NCBI GenBank assembly: GCA_963791805.1
Contig: CAWBTU010000006.1
Coordinates: 1,798,001-1,862,000, forward strand
From: JACMJL01 sp963791805
GTDB lineage: Bacteria; Bacillota; Clostridia; Clostridiales; Clostridiaceae
Direction of reading: 5' to 3'
Length of the DNA stretch: 64,000 bases
Part shown: positions 1 through 8,270 of the stretch, one piece after another
How positions within the stretch are numbered: the stretch's first letter is position 1
Layout of the letters: each line of letters opens with the position of its first letter
Position numbers and translations under genes: made by a program
The notes under the pieces: generated by a model
Told to the model about the DNA's origin: nothing
The model's database searches: none
What the model saw: only the letters and a program-made list of their open reading frames with translations

Positions 1-78
1 TTTTTACTTGAAGCTGAGACTGTTTCTATTTAAATTTAATTTTCTTTTAGTTGAACATTATTAGAACATTGCATAACA

Positions 79-630
79 TTAAATCTTTCTAATAACCCTG
101 CATGGATTCCCTGCCGCAATTACATTATCAGGTATATCTTTAGTTACCACACTCCCTGCTCCTATGGTTACGTTATCTCCAATTTTCACTCCTGGACATA
201 TTATTACTCCACCACCAACCCAAACATTATTTCCTATAAGTATTGGTTTACCATATTCTTTACCAGTGAGTCTTTCCATAGGATCAATAGGGTGAGTAGC
301 AGTATAGATTTGAACATTTGGTGCTAAAAGTACATTATCCCCGATTTTAACCTTGTTCACATCGAGTATAGTGCACCCATAGTTAGCATAAAAATTTTCA
401 CCTATCTCAATGTTATAACCATAATCACAATTAAAGGGTGCTTCAATCTCAAACAAACCTTTGGCAACAATCAATTGTTTTAAAATTTCCTGTCTTTTCT
501 CTTTGTCAATCGGTCTTGTATGATTAAACTCAAAAGTTAAATTTCTTGCATAATTTCTTTCTTTAGTCAACTCTTCATCCCCAGCATTATAAAAATCACC
601 TGCTAACATTTTTTCCTTTTGGCTCTTCAT
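79..630 (-). CDS. maa: Maltose/galactoside O-acetyltransferase family
   Basis: A 183-residue sugar O-acetyltransferase that moves an acetyl group from acetyl-CoA to a sugar hydroxyl in the cytoplasm. An N-terminal Mac-type helical segment (about residues 5-60) is followed by hexapeptide repeats of a left-handed beta-helix (about 70-175) with the usual IGDNV and IGAGSVV turns. The catalytic histidine is expected at H113 (TATHPID). Length is typical for LacA/Maa. The ATG start has an AGAGAGGAG ribosome site. It stands alone, with DUF3888 upstream on the same strand. Family is certain; the true acceptor sugar cannot be read from sequence. Confidence 0.92.
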   Translation of the reverse strand: MKSQKEKMLAGDFYNAGDEELTKERNYARNLTFEFNHTRPIDKEKRQEILKQLIVAKGLFEIEAPFNCDYGYNIEIGENFYANYGCTILDVNKVKIGDNVLLAPNVQIYTATHPIDPMERLTGKEYGKPILIGNNVWVGGGVIICPGVKIGDNVTIGAGSVVTKDIPDNVIAAGNPCRVIRKI

Positions 631-724
631 AATTTGTCTCCTCTCTTTAGTTCAATAATAATATTATCTTTACTCAAAAACGTAATATAAGAACATTGTA
701 TATTAAAATTGTTATTAAATGTAC

Positions 725-1174
725 TTAATATGGCTTCTTTATTATATGCTCATAGTACCAAGGTAATGGATAACTCTTAATGTGCTGAAATTTCTTAATC
801 TCAACAGAGCCAAATGCTCCAGTTTCAATTATCATTCTATCATCACCAACGGTATCCATTGGCCCAACAAATGGGTGTGCTATCACCTCTAATTTAATTG
901 AAAATCCACTTCCGTTTTTCCTTTTAGCCTTTACTATATCAACACTATAAGGAAATATTATGGGCAATTCGGTTAAATATTTTTTGTAATAGTTGTTTAT
1001 TTCTTTCTGCATATATGGAATAAGTAATGAAATAACCATATCTCTATAAATAATATCCTTTGAGTTCTCTGTTATTATAGATGGTTGATTTAAAGTTGCT
1101 TCATAGGCACCGCATGGATATGTAAAAGATGTTATTACTATTAAAAGACTTATTACAAACATAATTTTTTTCAA
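725..1174 (-). CDS. DUF3888 domain protein, secreted
   Basis: A small exported protein of unknown function that resembles DUF3888 proteins of Bacilli and Clostridia. I place the start at the TTG at 1174 because GGAGGTGG lies 5-6 bases upstream; a longer frame to 1189 would begin inside that ribosome site. The first 25 residues (KKIMFVISLLIVITS) form a signal peptide. The mature part has the conserved order LLIPYMQKEINNYY, then a beta-rich region ending PWYYEH. No catalytic motif is visible. Family assignment is from recalled pattern, function unknown. Confidence 0.75.
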   Translation of the reverse strand: MKKIMFVISLLIVITSFTYPCGAYEATLNQPSIITENSKDIIYRDMVISLLIPYMQKEINNYYKKYLTELPIIFPYSVDIVKAKRKNGSGFSIKLEVIAHPFVGPMDTVGDDRMIIETGAFGSVEIKKFQHIKSYPLPWYYEHIIKKPY

Positions 1175-1252
1175 AAATACCACCTCCAAAGATTGTTCTA
1201 TAAATAGTTTCTCTTATTAGTGGATTTATATGATAGAACCATATAATTATAA

Positions 1253-1293
1253 TATAAAAATCTCAGCTTCTTAATTGAGCTGAGATTTTTATA
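1253..1293 (-). terminator. Intrinsic terminator, 16-bp stem
   Basis: A perfect 16-bp inverted repeat with a 9-base loop; the arms end in A-rich/T-rich tracts so it can work on both strands. It lies 60 bases past the stop of the 37-residue peptide gene at 1354-1467 and upstream of the DUF3888 gene, so it most likely ends that short transcript. Confidence 0.8.
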
Positions 1294-1353
1294 TTTGAAT
1301 TTGTTTCTTAACATTGTACTAGATATTACTTCATTCAGATAATAATCCAGAAC

Positions 1354-1467
1354 CTATTTTTTATTTATTAAATTTATTATGTATTCTGGCAATAATAGAA
1401 AAAATAAAATTGAAATTAAATCCAATATAACTAAGGTTAAAATCAGATTTATTTGTAAAACATCCAC
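1354..1467 (-). CDS. 37-residue hydrophobic peptide, toxin-like
   Basis: A short open frame starting at GTG 1465-1467, seven bases after a good GGGGTG ribosome site and ending at TAG 1354. The peptide is VDVLQINLILTLVILDLI, continuing into a second hydrophobic stretch with FFLLLPEYIINLI and ending NKK. It is one transmembrane helix with acidic residues at the start and a basic tail. This is the look of type I toxin-antitoxin membrane peptides or other bacterial micro-membrane proteins. It has its own strong terminator at 1253-1293. No antisense RNA was demonstrated, so the toxin idea is inference. Confidence 0.5.
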   Translation of the reverse strand: MDVLQINLILTLVILDLISILFFLLLPEYIINLINKK

Positions 1468-1675
1468 GATAAAGCACCCCATTTATTTGTTTTTATATTA
1501 GAGTATTATTCATCTGTAGCTATTAATAGAACAAAGATATAGTATGCTTCATCTCGATATTTAACTTAAATATTTCATATAATAATCTACTATTTATGCA
1601 TCAGTTTTTTTTGAATGTTCTGGTGGTTTATGATTTTGAAATTGTATGGATATAATCGAAGTTAAGTATATTAAC

Positions 1676-1709
1676 ATAGCCTTGCTGTAATCCTTTACAG
1701 CAAGGCTAT
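1676..1709 (-). terminator. Hairpin after dehydratase operon
   Basis: A 15-bp perfect stem (ATAGCCTTGCTGTAA and its complement) with a 4-base loop, 25 bases past the stop of the 578-residue dehydratase subunit. There is no good T-run on the minus side, so it may be a weak terminator or an mRNA 3' stabiliser. Confidence 0.6.
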
Positions 1710-1733
1710 ACTATTACTAATTATAAAGTATTT

Positions 1734-3470
1734 TTACCAGCTACCTTCACCATCATCTATATAAAGTAAACTTGGATCTAATGGCTCTGCATGCATTACT
1801 TCTGTCATAAACTTATTAACTTGATTTCTAATACCTTGCCTTGAGGTTACCCTGCAGTCAACAAGGTCATATCTAAAAGTACACATAGGTATACCTGCTT
1901 TTCTACATGTATCTCTCATAGCTGATTCTAAGGACATACTGTTTTTACAACCAATATGTGCAGGAAATAACACGAACTCTGCTTTGTAATCTCTTATTAC
2001 TGTAGCAAGGTCTCCTAACATATTTTCTGCTGGTCCTCTAGTATGTCTTGACATTGTAGACCACGTATAACGTTTAGTTAATCCAGCTAGCATTGTATCC
2101 GGAGTAGTTGTATCTATGTAATTCATATCACCATAAGTATCCAAATCCATCACTGATCCTATACCCCAACATCTTTCAAGCCATCCTGGTAAATGTCCAT
2201 AACATGCTGGCCATGGATTCCAAACTACTACACGGTATCTTAAATCCGGGCAAGATATCTTTCCTCTTTTATAAGCTTTTTTAGCTACTTCTGTTAACTT
2301 TTTATGATGTCTAGTTGTATCTTTTAAACCTGAAATACAGTTAAAGCTCCACAAATGTGGTAATGCTATTGCGTCTCCACTTATAGGTGAATCAGATAAC
2401 TTAGCTAATTCCCATCTTTCTAACTCATAATCTACCATTTCATTGTAATTAGTACATACTTCACGGAGCTTGTCCCAATCCATTTTATGTCCAGTATTCT
2501 CTTCCAAAAATTTAATTAATCCTTTTATGTCTTCTATATTTATACTTGTATCATCTCTAAAATTATAAGGCATATTCATACGGTAAATAGGAATATTTCC
2601 TAATTTTTCCTGTATGGTTTCATAAGATGAAAAACCAGAATCACAAGGTAAATTAGAACATACTATACACTTAGCCTCAGGTATTTCATCTGACAGCGCA
2701 ACTCCTGTAGTCATTTTTGGTAAATTGCAACTATCTGCTGGCAAACCAGTATTCTCTGCTGTATCTAGATATCTTGCTCCAGCATATTGATCAACTTTAG
2801 CTAAAATTGTTCCAGGAAGTTCTGCAACTACATTTTGCAAATCCATAGCCGCTAACACTTCTTTGGGAAGCATATAAGCCTGTGTTAGTATTACTTCACC
2901 TGGATGCTGAAAGGCATATAAAAACATGTCACACATAGATTTTATCATATAAGATGTCTGTCTTTGAACCTGCTCTACATTAGCCCCTCTACGTCCTTCT
3001 ATATATTTGCTTGCCATAGTATTAGCTTTAGCCATATCAAATATCCAGGTATACTTAAGCATTCCTATAGTAACTGCCATAGGATCTTTTAGTCCCATTT
3101 GTGCTATATGAAACCAGTTTATGCACCAATGTTTATAATTTAACATTTCTATCTGTAATCTCTCCGGTATTATATCTTCTACAGCTTCTACGCTTTTTGT
3201 AACTTTTTTCCCAATCTCTGATTCTTTTACAGCAATTTTTATAAATTCTGCCTCATCAGAATTCAACATTTGCATTATAGATTCCTTTTTAGCATCATGC
3301 CACTGCTTTATATCTTTTATTAAATTTCCAGGAATTTCAGAATTTTTAATGTTATTTAAATCTTCTTTTATTTGAGCTTTTGTTTTCTTCAATAAAGCTG
3401 ATTCTTTTATTTCTTTAACCTTTGAGGTACCCATATTTACAAAAGTACTTATCTCTTCTAAGCTCTTCAT
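1734..3470 (-). CDS. 2-hydroxyacyl-CoA dehydratase, large subunit
   Basis: One of two adjacent subunits of a 2-hydroxyacyl-CoA dehydratase (HgdAB/HadBC/FldBC superfamily), enzymes that remove water from 2-hydroxyacyl-CoA in amino acid fermentation through a ketyl radical on a [4Fe-4S] cluster. The HGD-D domain spans about residues 100-560. Candidate cluster cysteines lie in CIVCSNLPCDSG, HIGCKNS and LVDCRVTSRQG. At 578 residues it is longer than the usual 375-480, with a lysine- and glutamate-rich N-terminal extension of about 90 residues that I cannot match to a known domain. Start ATG has AAGGGTG. It follows its partner by 17 bases. The activator ATPase is not nearby; the substrate is unknown. 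Confidence 0.88.
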   Translation of the reverse strand: MKSLEEISTFVNMGTSKVKEIKESALLKKTKAQIKEDLNNIKNSEIPGNLIKDIKQWHDAKKESIMQMLNSDEAEFIKIAVKESEIGKKVTKSVEAVEDIIPERLQIEMLNYKHWCINWFHIAQMGLKDPMAVTIGMLKYTWIFDMAKANTMASKYIEGRRGANVEQVQRQTSYMIKSMCDMFLYAFQHPGEVILTQAYMLPKEVLAAMDLQNVVAELPGTILAKVDQYAGARYLDTAENTGLPADSCNLPKMTTGVALSDEIPEAKCIVCSNLPCDSGFSSYETIQEKLGNIPIYRMNMPYNFRDDTSINIEDIKGLIKFLEENTGHKMDWDKLREVCTNYNEMVDYELERWELAKLSDSPISGDAIALPHLWSFNCISGLKDTTRHHKKLTEVAKKAYKRGKISCPDLRYRVVVWNPWPACYGHLPGWLERCWGIGSVMDLDTYGDMNYIDTTTPDTMLAGLTKRYTWSTMSRHTRGPAENMLGDLATVIRDYKAEFVLFPAHIGCKNSMSLESAMRDTCRKAGIPMCTFRYDLVDCRVTSRQGIRNQVNKFMTEVMHAEPLDPSLLYIDDGEGSW

Positions 3471-3487
3471 ATTATCACCCTTCTAAC

Positions 3488-4642
3488 TTATTTATTTTTA
3501 CCTTTAATGCTTTCTATAAATGCCTGAACACGTGTGCGAATTTGTCCTTCCCCTGTAAGTGAATATTCTCTATCAATTCTTACTACTGGAATACCGTAGT
3601 TTTTCATTCTTTTTACATAAGTTAAACCTTCATATCCCCATAAATCACAGAACTTAATGGTATCAAATATAATTCCTTCAACCTTATATTCATTTACAAG
3701 GTTTTTAGAATATTCTAGTCTACTCTTCGCATTTTCCATCATTCTTGGGCATTGACAAGTGTTCATATAATAGGATGCCATATTTAAAAAAGGATCTCCT
3801 TCTTCTTCAATAGGCTCTAAACCAGGTAATGAACCAAAACAATATCTGTCTGCTACAACTATAGTTCCTTGAGCTTCGATTAATCTTATAAATTCTGGAT
3901 TATCAAAAGTTGATCCCACTAACATTAATCTTACTTTGTCCTCTTCGCAACCCTCTCTTGCTTCTATCTCTGCTTTTATTCTCTTCAATGGTTCAATAAG
4001 CATATCTTTTGGTGCCACTTTGGTAGCTCCGTTTATAATATGCCATTCAGTTCCTGTTAGTCTTGGCTTGTCCTCTTTTCTCATATCTCCTATAGATTTT
4101 AGAAGTCTATTAAATTCATTAAGATCTTTAATAGCTTTTCTCACACTGTCATCGTTTACATTTGCATTATACTTTTCATTTAATATTTGAGCCACTTTTC
4201 TCATGTCCCGTACTAACAATTCAAGTGATGCATCAGTAACTTTATGTGGAGTATCTAGCATATATACAAAAAATTTCTCATTTTCACTGTTTATCTTTTG
4301 TAACCCAAAGTGTTGACCTGCTCTACGTATATGGTCACAACTTGCAGCAAAAACTAATCCTCCTAAAAAGTCGTATTCTCCTTCTAAACCTGCTTGTAAT
4401 ATAGATTTTGCATAGGAACAAATTACACTAGACAAGTGATAATCTGCTTCAGATGTGCTTGTAACTTCTGGTGCTCTCATCCACACAGGGAATAAATTTC
4501 CTGCAGATATAAGTGGTTCAGGTGCTACATAGCAATTATATCCTATTGCAGTTCTACCTTGTTCTAAAGCCTTATCAATCAACTCATTTCTTGAGCTTTT
4601 AAAAAGGTCTTCAAAAAAACTTAATTCTTTTAATTCTTTCAC
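3488..4642 (-). CDS. 2-hydroxyacyl-CoA dehydratase, small subunit
   Basis: First gene of the dehydratase pair, about 384 residues, close to the length of HadC and FldC. Typical positions for iron-sulfur ligands are present: IGYNCYVAPEPL near the N-terminus, FAASCDHIRR in the middle and DTIKFCDLWGYE near the C-terminus. I prefer the GTG at 4640-4642 because AAGGGTG sits six bases upstream, the same arrangement as in the partner gene; a GTG at 4651 would overlap the ribosome site. A TTGACA hexamer lies upstream near 4715, but I see no convincing -10. Family is certain; substrate open (lactate, phenyllactate, hydroxyisocaproate or other acyl-CoA). Confidence 0.9.
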   Translation of the reverse strand: MKELKELSFFEDLFKSSRNELIDKALEQGRTAIGYNCYVAPEPLISAGNLFPVWMRAPEVTSTSEADYHLSSVICSYAKSILQAGLEGEYDFLGGLVFAASCDHIRRAGQHFGLQKINSENEKFFVYMLDTPHKVTDASLELLVRDMRKVAQILNEKYNANVNDDSVRKAIKDLNEFNRLLKSIGDMRKEDKPRLTGTEWHIINGATKVAPKDMLIEPLKRIKAEIEAREGCEEDKVRLMLVGSTFDNPEFIRLIEAQGTIVVADRYCFGSLPGLEPIEEEGDPFLNMASYYMNTCQCPRMMENAKSRLEYSKNLVNEYKVEGIIFDTIKFCDLWGYEGLTYVKRMKNYGIPVVRIDREYSLTGEGQIRTRVQAFIESIKGKNK

Positions 4643-4750
4643 AAAATTCACCCTTTCCTCTATTATTTTCTCTAGAAAATTTTTTTCAGTTAACTAGTTT
4701 TGTCAAGCCACCTTTTAACAATAGTTTACATAATATTATACTAACATGAT

Positions 4751-4906
4751 TTATTTTGTTTCAGTCTTTGGCTTTAATGAAGCCACTAATTCCCTATAGG
4801 TTGACTCAATTGCACGAATAAGTTTTTCATCAAGTCTTAGTTTATAAACGGTATATCCAATGACATTAGCAACTACAAATGCTTTTACTACTTTTTTAAT
4901 TATCAT
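4751..4906 (-). CDS. Small single-helix membrane protein
   Basis: A 51-residue protein I do not recognise. Start ATG 4904-4906 has GGTGAGG five bases upstream; an open frame runs further up to 5086 but no ribosome site supports it. The sequence MIIKKVVKAFVVANVIGYT makes a positively charged start followed by one short transmembrane helix, then an amphipathic charged helix (LRLDEKLIRAIESTYREL). It lies 100 bases upstream of the dehydratase operon on the same strand and just downstream of a dense block of inverted repeats. It may be an independent small protein or the first member of that operon. Confidence 0.5.
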   Translation of the reverse strand: MIIKKVVKAFVVANVIGYTVYKLRLDEKLIRAIESTYRELVASLKPKTETK

Positions 4907-5094
4907 AACCTCACCGTTACTTATAGCAGCGGTATTCACCTCCCTTAAATTAATATTGCCTATATAATAATTTAATTTATTTAGTGTTATATATAGTTCA
5001 TTAACTGGAATATTATTTTCGTTCCATAATACAAGCATAGCTATATGTTGAATATAAGTTGCCCAAACTATATTAATCACTCTCACAATGTAGA

Positions 5095-5185
5095 ATTGAT
5101 TGCAATCAATTAAATTGTATTCAATTTAATTGCAGTTAATTCGATTGCAATTAATTCGATTGCAATCAATTAAATTGAATACAAT
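5095..5185. repeat. Nested palindromes and 60-nt spaced repeats
   Basis: Two exact 20-base copies of GATTGCAATCAATTAAATTG start at 5098 and 5158, exactly 60 bases apart. AATTGATTGCAATCAATT at the first copy is itself a perfect palindrome. Between them the sequence TTGTATTCAATTTAATTG is the reverse complement of the segment after the second copy, so the whole block can fold into a long cruciform or hairpin. It lies upstream of the small membrane protein gene. Part of the intergenic stretch 4907-5636, which otherwise holds only the sites listed separately. Confidence 0.7.
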
Positions 5186-5217
5186 TATATTTTCAATATA
5201 GCACTCCAGATTTTGTT

Positions 5218-5260
5218 TGTCAATAATTTATCAATGCTGTCAATAATTTATCAGCATTGA
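5218..5260. promoter_or_regulatory. Direct and inverted repeats, possible operator
   Basis: TGTCAATAATTTATCA occurs at 5218-5233 and again at 5238-5253, a 20-base period. TCAATGCTG (5231-5239) is mirrored by CAGCATTGA (5252-5260), a perfect 9-bp inverted repeat with a 12-base spacer. Two TTGACA hexamers follow on the plus strand. This spacing is what a dimeric DNA-binding protein would use; no regulator is identified. Confidence 0.4.
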
Positions 5261-5267
5261 CAAAATA

Positions 5268-5295
5268 TTGACATGCAAAAAGTGCTTTATAGTAT
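5268..5295 (+). promoter_or_regulatory. Candidate promoter facing a gene-less stretch
   Basis: TTGACA (5268-5273), 16-base spacer, TAGTAT (5290-5295). It points rightward into about 200 bases with no open frame that end at the strong terminator 5457-5500, so it could drive a small RNA. Confidence 0.35.
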
Positions 5296-5301
5296 CTCCT
5301 A

Positions 5302-5505
5302 TAGCCGCCTCATTTTTGCGGTTACTTTTGAACTAACCTATTTTTATGTTAATCTAAAAATACCCCAGTACATTAATTGAAATATCCCCCACCTATTAAG
5401 GAGGGCACTGAAAAACTTTAAGTTTTTTAAGTACAGTTATTAGAAAAGTAAAAAAAAAAGAGTTAATGAAACTAAAAAATTCAGTTTCATTTAACTCTTT
5501 TTAAT
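5302..5505 (+). ncRNA. Candidate small RNA
   Basis: Between the plus-strand promoter candidate (5268-5295) and a strong bidirectional terminator (5457-5500) lie about 200 bases without a supported open frame. Short hairpins (GCCGC with GCGGT near 5303-5322) and an AAGGAGGG segment near 5398 are present. A transcript of about 200 nt would result. It is only a positional inference; the stretch may equally be plain intergenic DNA. Confidence 0.22.
5457..5500 (-). terminator. Bidirectional intrinsic terminator
   Basis: A 17-18 bp stem (AAAGAGTTAATGAAACT paired with AGTTTCATTTAACTCTTT, one bulge) with A-runs on one side and T-runs on the other, so it works on both strands. It follows the lipoprotein gene 5637-6323 by 137 bases and would also end any rightward transcript from 5268. 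Confidence 0.8.
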
Positions 5506-5636
5506 TGTTATCTAATTTTACATAAACTAGAAATTAATATTCCTGAGGAAGTTGATTTTCCTTCTATTGTTTTAAATCTATTCCCTTTATTTTATATTTA
5601 AAACCAATAGCGTTTGTACCTTCACAATAATAAATG

Positions 5637-6323
5637 TTATTGCTTCGAAACATTCGGCATTACTAAATTAAATTTCTTGTTAAAATTAAAATAATGTGCA
5701 TCTAGCTCAATACTCTCAGAGTCCACATTTGATTTTAATTTGAAATTTCTAAGATATTTATCTTCACCAATAACAAATTCAATTACCATATTATCAATAT
5801 CTTCTGTGATAGTTTTACTACTCACTTTTGAATAAACCTCTGCTGATTTTTCTTTAGGAATTTTTAACTGATAGGTATCCTTACTTATTTTCTTAACCCA
5901 CTTTGGATTTTCTTTAACAATCTCAAGATATCCATTTAAACTTTTCATTATATCCATTTCACCAAGTTGTGAAGAGTCCATTGTCTTAGCAGAATAATTT
6001 CCCGAACTATTTTTTATATAGATAGTTGCTTGCAAATCGGTAACACCTAAATAAAACTCTTGATGTTCATCTGACATATCAATATTTATTTTGCATTTCA
6101 AATTTTCTTTCATATCTTCAGCTATCATGGCCATTTTAAAATCCTTCAGCTGGTCGTTTTCTTTTGAACCAGAAGTTAGTTCTACTTCTAAACTGTTAAC
6201 CGAATTTGTCAAAGTCAGACAATCAGTAAGTTTTTTTATACTTGAAGTATTGCTGCAACTGGTTATAAGCATTCCAATTCCAATAATAAGTCCTGTAATT
6301 ATCAAAGTCATATACTTTTTCAT
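5637..6323 (-). CDS. Lipoprotein of unknown function
   Basis: A 228-residue protein with a lipoprotein signal peptide: MKKY, hydrophobic core, and lipobox LITSC with the lipidated cysteine at about residue 23. The mature part is predicted beta-rich, with alternating polar and hydrophobic residues and repeated IxxxDIDNMVIEFVI-like strands. It resembles secreted LolA/LppX-fold lipoproteins in general shape, but I cannot name a family. Start ATG has AAGGGGTG. It is convergent with nothing and ends before the terminator at 5457-5500. The neighbour to the right is divergent (DUF4003). Confidence 0.8.
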   Translation of the reverse strand: MKKYMTLIITGLIIGIGMLITSCSNTSSIKKLTDCLTLTNSVNSLEVELTSGSKENDQLKDFKMAMIAEDMKENLKCKINIDMSDEHQEFYLGVTDLQATIYIKNSSGNYSAKTMDSSQLGEMDIMKSLNGYLEIVKENPKWVKKISKDTYQLKIPKEKSAEVYSKVSSKTITEDIDNMVIEFVIGEDKYLRNFKLKSNVDSESIELDAHYFNFNKKFNLVMPNVSKQ

Positions 6324-6563
6324 TATTTACACCCCTTATGTTGTAGATTTTCAAACTCCATCTTCTTTAGATTCCAGATTTAATTTCCAATGTATCTATT
6401 TCGTCACCCTCCACCCTTTCCCCTTCAAATATCTTCAATTTAACTGAAATTCTATTACCTTTATAGAACAAAAGCATTCTGGTTAGCATCTTTTTAAAAG
6501 TATAAATTGAATAAACCAATCACAAGATGTAGAATTATAATATACAACTAGAGGGGTGATATT

Positions 6564-7559
6564 ATGGAGATATTATTAAAAGAAAAGGCTGATTTGATGG
6601 TAGATAACTTTAGTAAGCTTAAGAAAGGCTTTAAATGGCAATCCGCTTTGACCTTACATTTTGGAGCTATGGTTCATGCTACTAAAGGTATGACTGTAGA
6701 TATTGAAAACCTTACAAAAATTCAGAATCATATTAAAGCTAATACTAGTTTAACTTCATACTTTAGAGGAAATAATATGTTTATTCTATCTAACCTTTTA
6801 TACTTTGAAGAGGATTTCACTGGATTTTTTAAGAATATGAGTCAGGTTTATGATCTCTTAAAAAAAGCTGGTTTTAAACATAGTCCCTATCTTCCCCTAG
6901 CAGCTTATACTATTACCAAAGAAGTCCCTATGGATCAATGGAATGGTAGGATTGAGCGAATGGATAATTTATATAAAAATATGAAGAAAAATCATTTTTG
7001 GTTAACTTCTTCTGATGATTATGTTTTAGCAGCGGTGCTTGCTACTACAGATTTGGATTTGCAGCAAATGGATTTTCAAATTGAGAAATGTTACACCCTA
7101 CTAAACCAGGAGGGATTTTATAAATGCAATGAGCTTCAATCCCTTTCACATATACTGGCTATTGGTGAAGAAGACAGTATGGAGAAATGCAAGCGTGCTA
7201 TGAAATTATTTTCTGGATTAAAGAAAAAGAAATGTAAGCTTCAATACACTGGACTATCAACTTTAGGTGTGTTAACCCTTATTAATCAAGATTCAGATGT
7301 AGTTATTAATGAAGTGAAAGAAGTTTATGACTATATTAAATCAAAGGATGGTTATGGCTTTTGGAAACTTACAACTTCCATGAGGACTTTCCTAGCAGCT
7401 AACTTAGTTTCAGATTATTATGTGGATGGAATGAAAAAAGGACTACTGCAATTAACTTTAGCTAACAGCATTAACGCCATCCTAATTGCTCAGCAACAGG
7501 CTATGATAGCTACAGCATGTACTGCAACATCAGTGGCTGCGACTTCAGCTGGTTCGTAA
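6564..7559 (+). CDS. DUF4003 family protein
   Basis: A 331-residue protein matching the DUF4003 family as I remember it: starts MEILLKEKADLMVDNFSKLKKG, with an early FRGNNMFILSNLL and a GFKHSPYLPLAAYTI block. It is mostly alpha-helical, without signal peptide. The C-terminal 60 residues include a small-residue, weakly hydrophobic tail rich in Ala, Thr and Gln. The start has GAGGGGTG. It is monocistronic, ending at a strong hairpin (7695-7750). Function in the family is unknown. Confidence 0.82.
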   Translation: MEILLKEKADLMVDNFSKLKKGFKWQSALTLHFGAMVHATKGMTVDIENLTKIQNHIKANTSLTSYFRGNNMFILSNLLYFEEDFTGFFKNMSQVYDLLKKAGFKHSPYLPLAAYTITKEVPMDQWNGRIERMDNLYKNMKKNHFWLTSSDDYVLAAVLATTDLDLQQMDFQIEKCYTLLNQEGFYKCNELQSLSHILAIGEEDSMEKCKRAMKLFSGLKKKKCKLQYTGLSTLGVLTLINQDSDVVINEVKEVYDYIKSKDGYGFWKLTTSMRTFLAANLVSDYYVDGMKKGLLQLTLANSINAILIAQQQAMIATACTATSVAATSAGS

Positions 7560-7694
7560 AAATATCATAAGTTTAGAATTAAAAAATTTTAGAAGATAAC
7601 AAGTTAACAAGATAAATAGTTAACAAGATAAAAAGATAAATAGTTAAGAAGTTATAGTCATAGTGCCAGTTTCAGCATTTCTAATTTAAAATAC

Positions 7695-7750
7695 AAAAGC
7701 TTTCAATACTTGTAATCGACATTAACCCTTACAAGAATTGAAAGCTTTTT
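7695..7750 (+). terminator. Terminator of the DUF4003 gene
   Basis: Long stem AAAAGCTTTCAAT plus CTTGTAA paired with TTACAAG plus ATTGAAAGCTTTT, followed by a T-run, 136 bases past the stop at 7559. Short direct repeats of GTTAACAAGATAAA lie between 7600 and 7650. Confidence 0.82.
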
Positions 7751-7765
7751 CACTGCTCTATACTT

Positions 7766-7799
7766 TTATTTCTGATGAACATTAAAGACCTTAACATTT
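7766..7799 (-). repeat. Duplicated 3' end of ABC permease gene
   Basis: This 34-base segment matches 31 of 34 bases of 9384-9417, the last codons and stop of the ABC permease gene. Read on the minus strand it still encodes NVKVFNVHQK and a stop, against NVKVFNPHQK in the permease. The two copies are direct repeats that bracket the Rpn-containing segment 7800-9383, like a target duplication or the two attachment sites of an inserted element. Confidence 0.65.
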
Positions 7800-7906
7800 T
7801 TAAATTAATCTCCCAGAGGTCACTATGAAACGAAGTTAAGCTTGCGACCCCATTGCGCTTACAATGTTCTGAGTCTTTTGGTAGAAAATACTTTATACTT
7901 TTATAT

Positions 7907-8270
7907 TTAATTTTTGTCCATTAATTTTATAATTTTATCCATTTCTTCATCATTAATTCCAGTATATTTTCTAATTTTTTCTATGGGCATTCCATCTTCA
8001 TACATATTTCTCGCATCTTCAAGTTTTCCTTCAAGCTTTGCTCCATTAATCATTGAAGTTTCATCCTTCAATGCTTTCTCTCTAATCTCATATAATTCTT
8101 TAGTATCAACATCTTTATTCAAGTAGTCTAGAACATTAATTGCTTTTTTAATAGCTGGCTCTGCCATGGCGTATTCCTCCAATAACTCTTTATTCTCATA
8201 CTTTAAAAACTGAACCCACATTTGCAGTGGATCTCTTATTTCATCGTCATTTAATCTAAATCAATTCGCA
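7907..8270 (-). pseudogene. Rpn nuclease gene fragment (3' part)
   Basis: The frame encodes NDDEIRDPLQMWVQFLKYEN and on to LMDKN, nearly identical to the C-terminal 110 residues of the two full Rpn copies at 13380 and 17303. The catalytic N-terminal half is missing and no ribosome site precedes the first ATG (8221), which is only an internal methionine of the family. It keeps the family's downstream flank (CTTTTGGTAGAAA near 7880). It carries one KLEG linker unit before LEDARN. The stretch 8271-8418 between it and the next copy holds short broken frames (for example one with YFISQYGAINDIDFTPIFEE) that I cannot place. Confidence 0.75.

Noticed and set aside
3936..4190. Plus-strand frame inside the dehydratase small subunit
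   Set aside because: Antisense shadow of a conserved coding region without ribosome site.
4751..5086. 111-residue version of the small membrane protein
   Set aside because: The only good ribosome site lies before ATG 4906, and the longer frame begins at the edge of the repeat block with no support.
5390..5450. End of an insertion sequence (GGGCACTGAAAAAC near 5403)
   Set aside because: Looks like some transposon ends, but I found no matching opposite end or transposase.
7600..7655. Short tandem repeats resembling a CRISPR array
   Set aside because: The repeat is about 14 bases, AT-only and without unique spacers of 30-40 bases; no cas genes are present.
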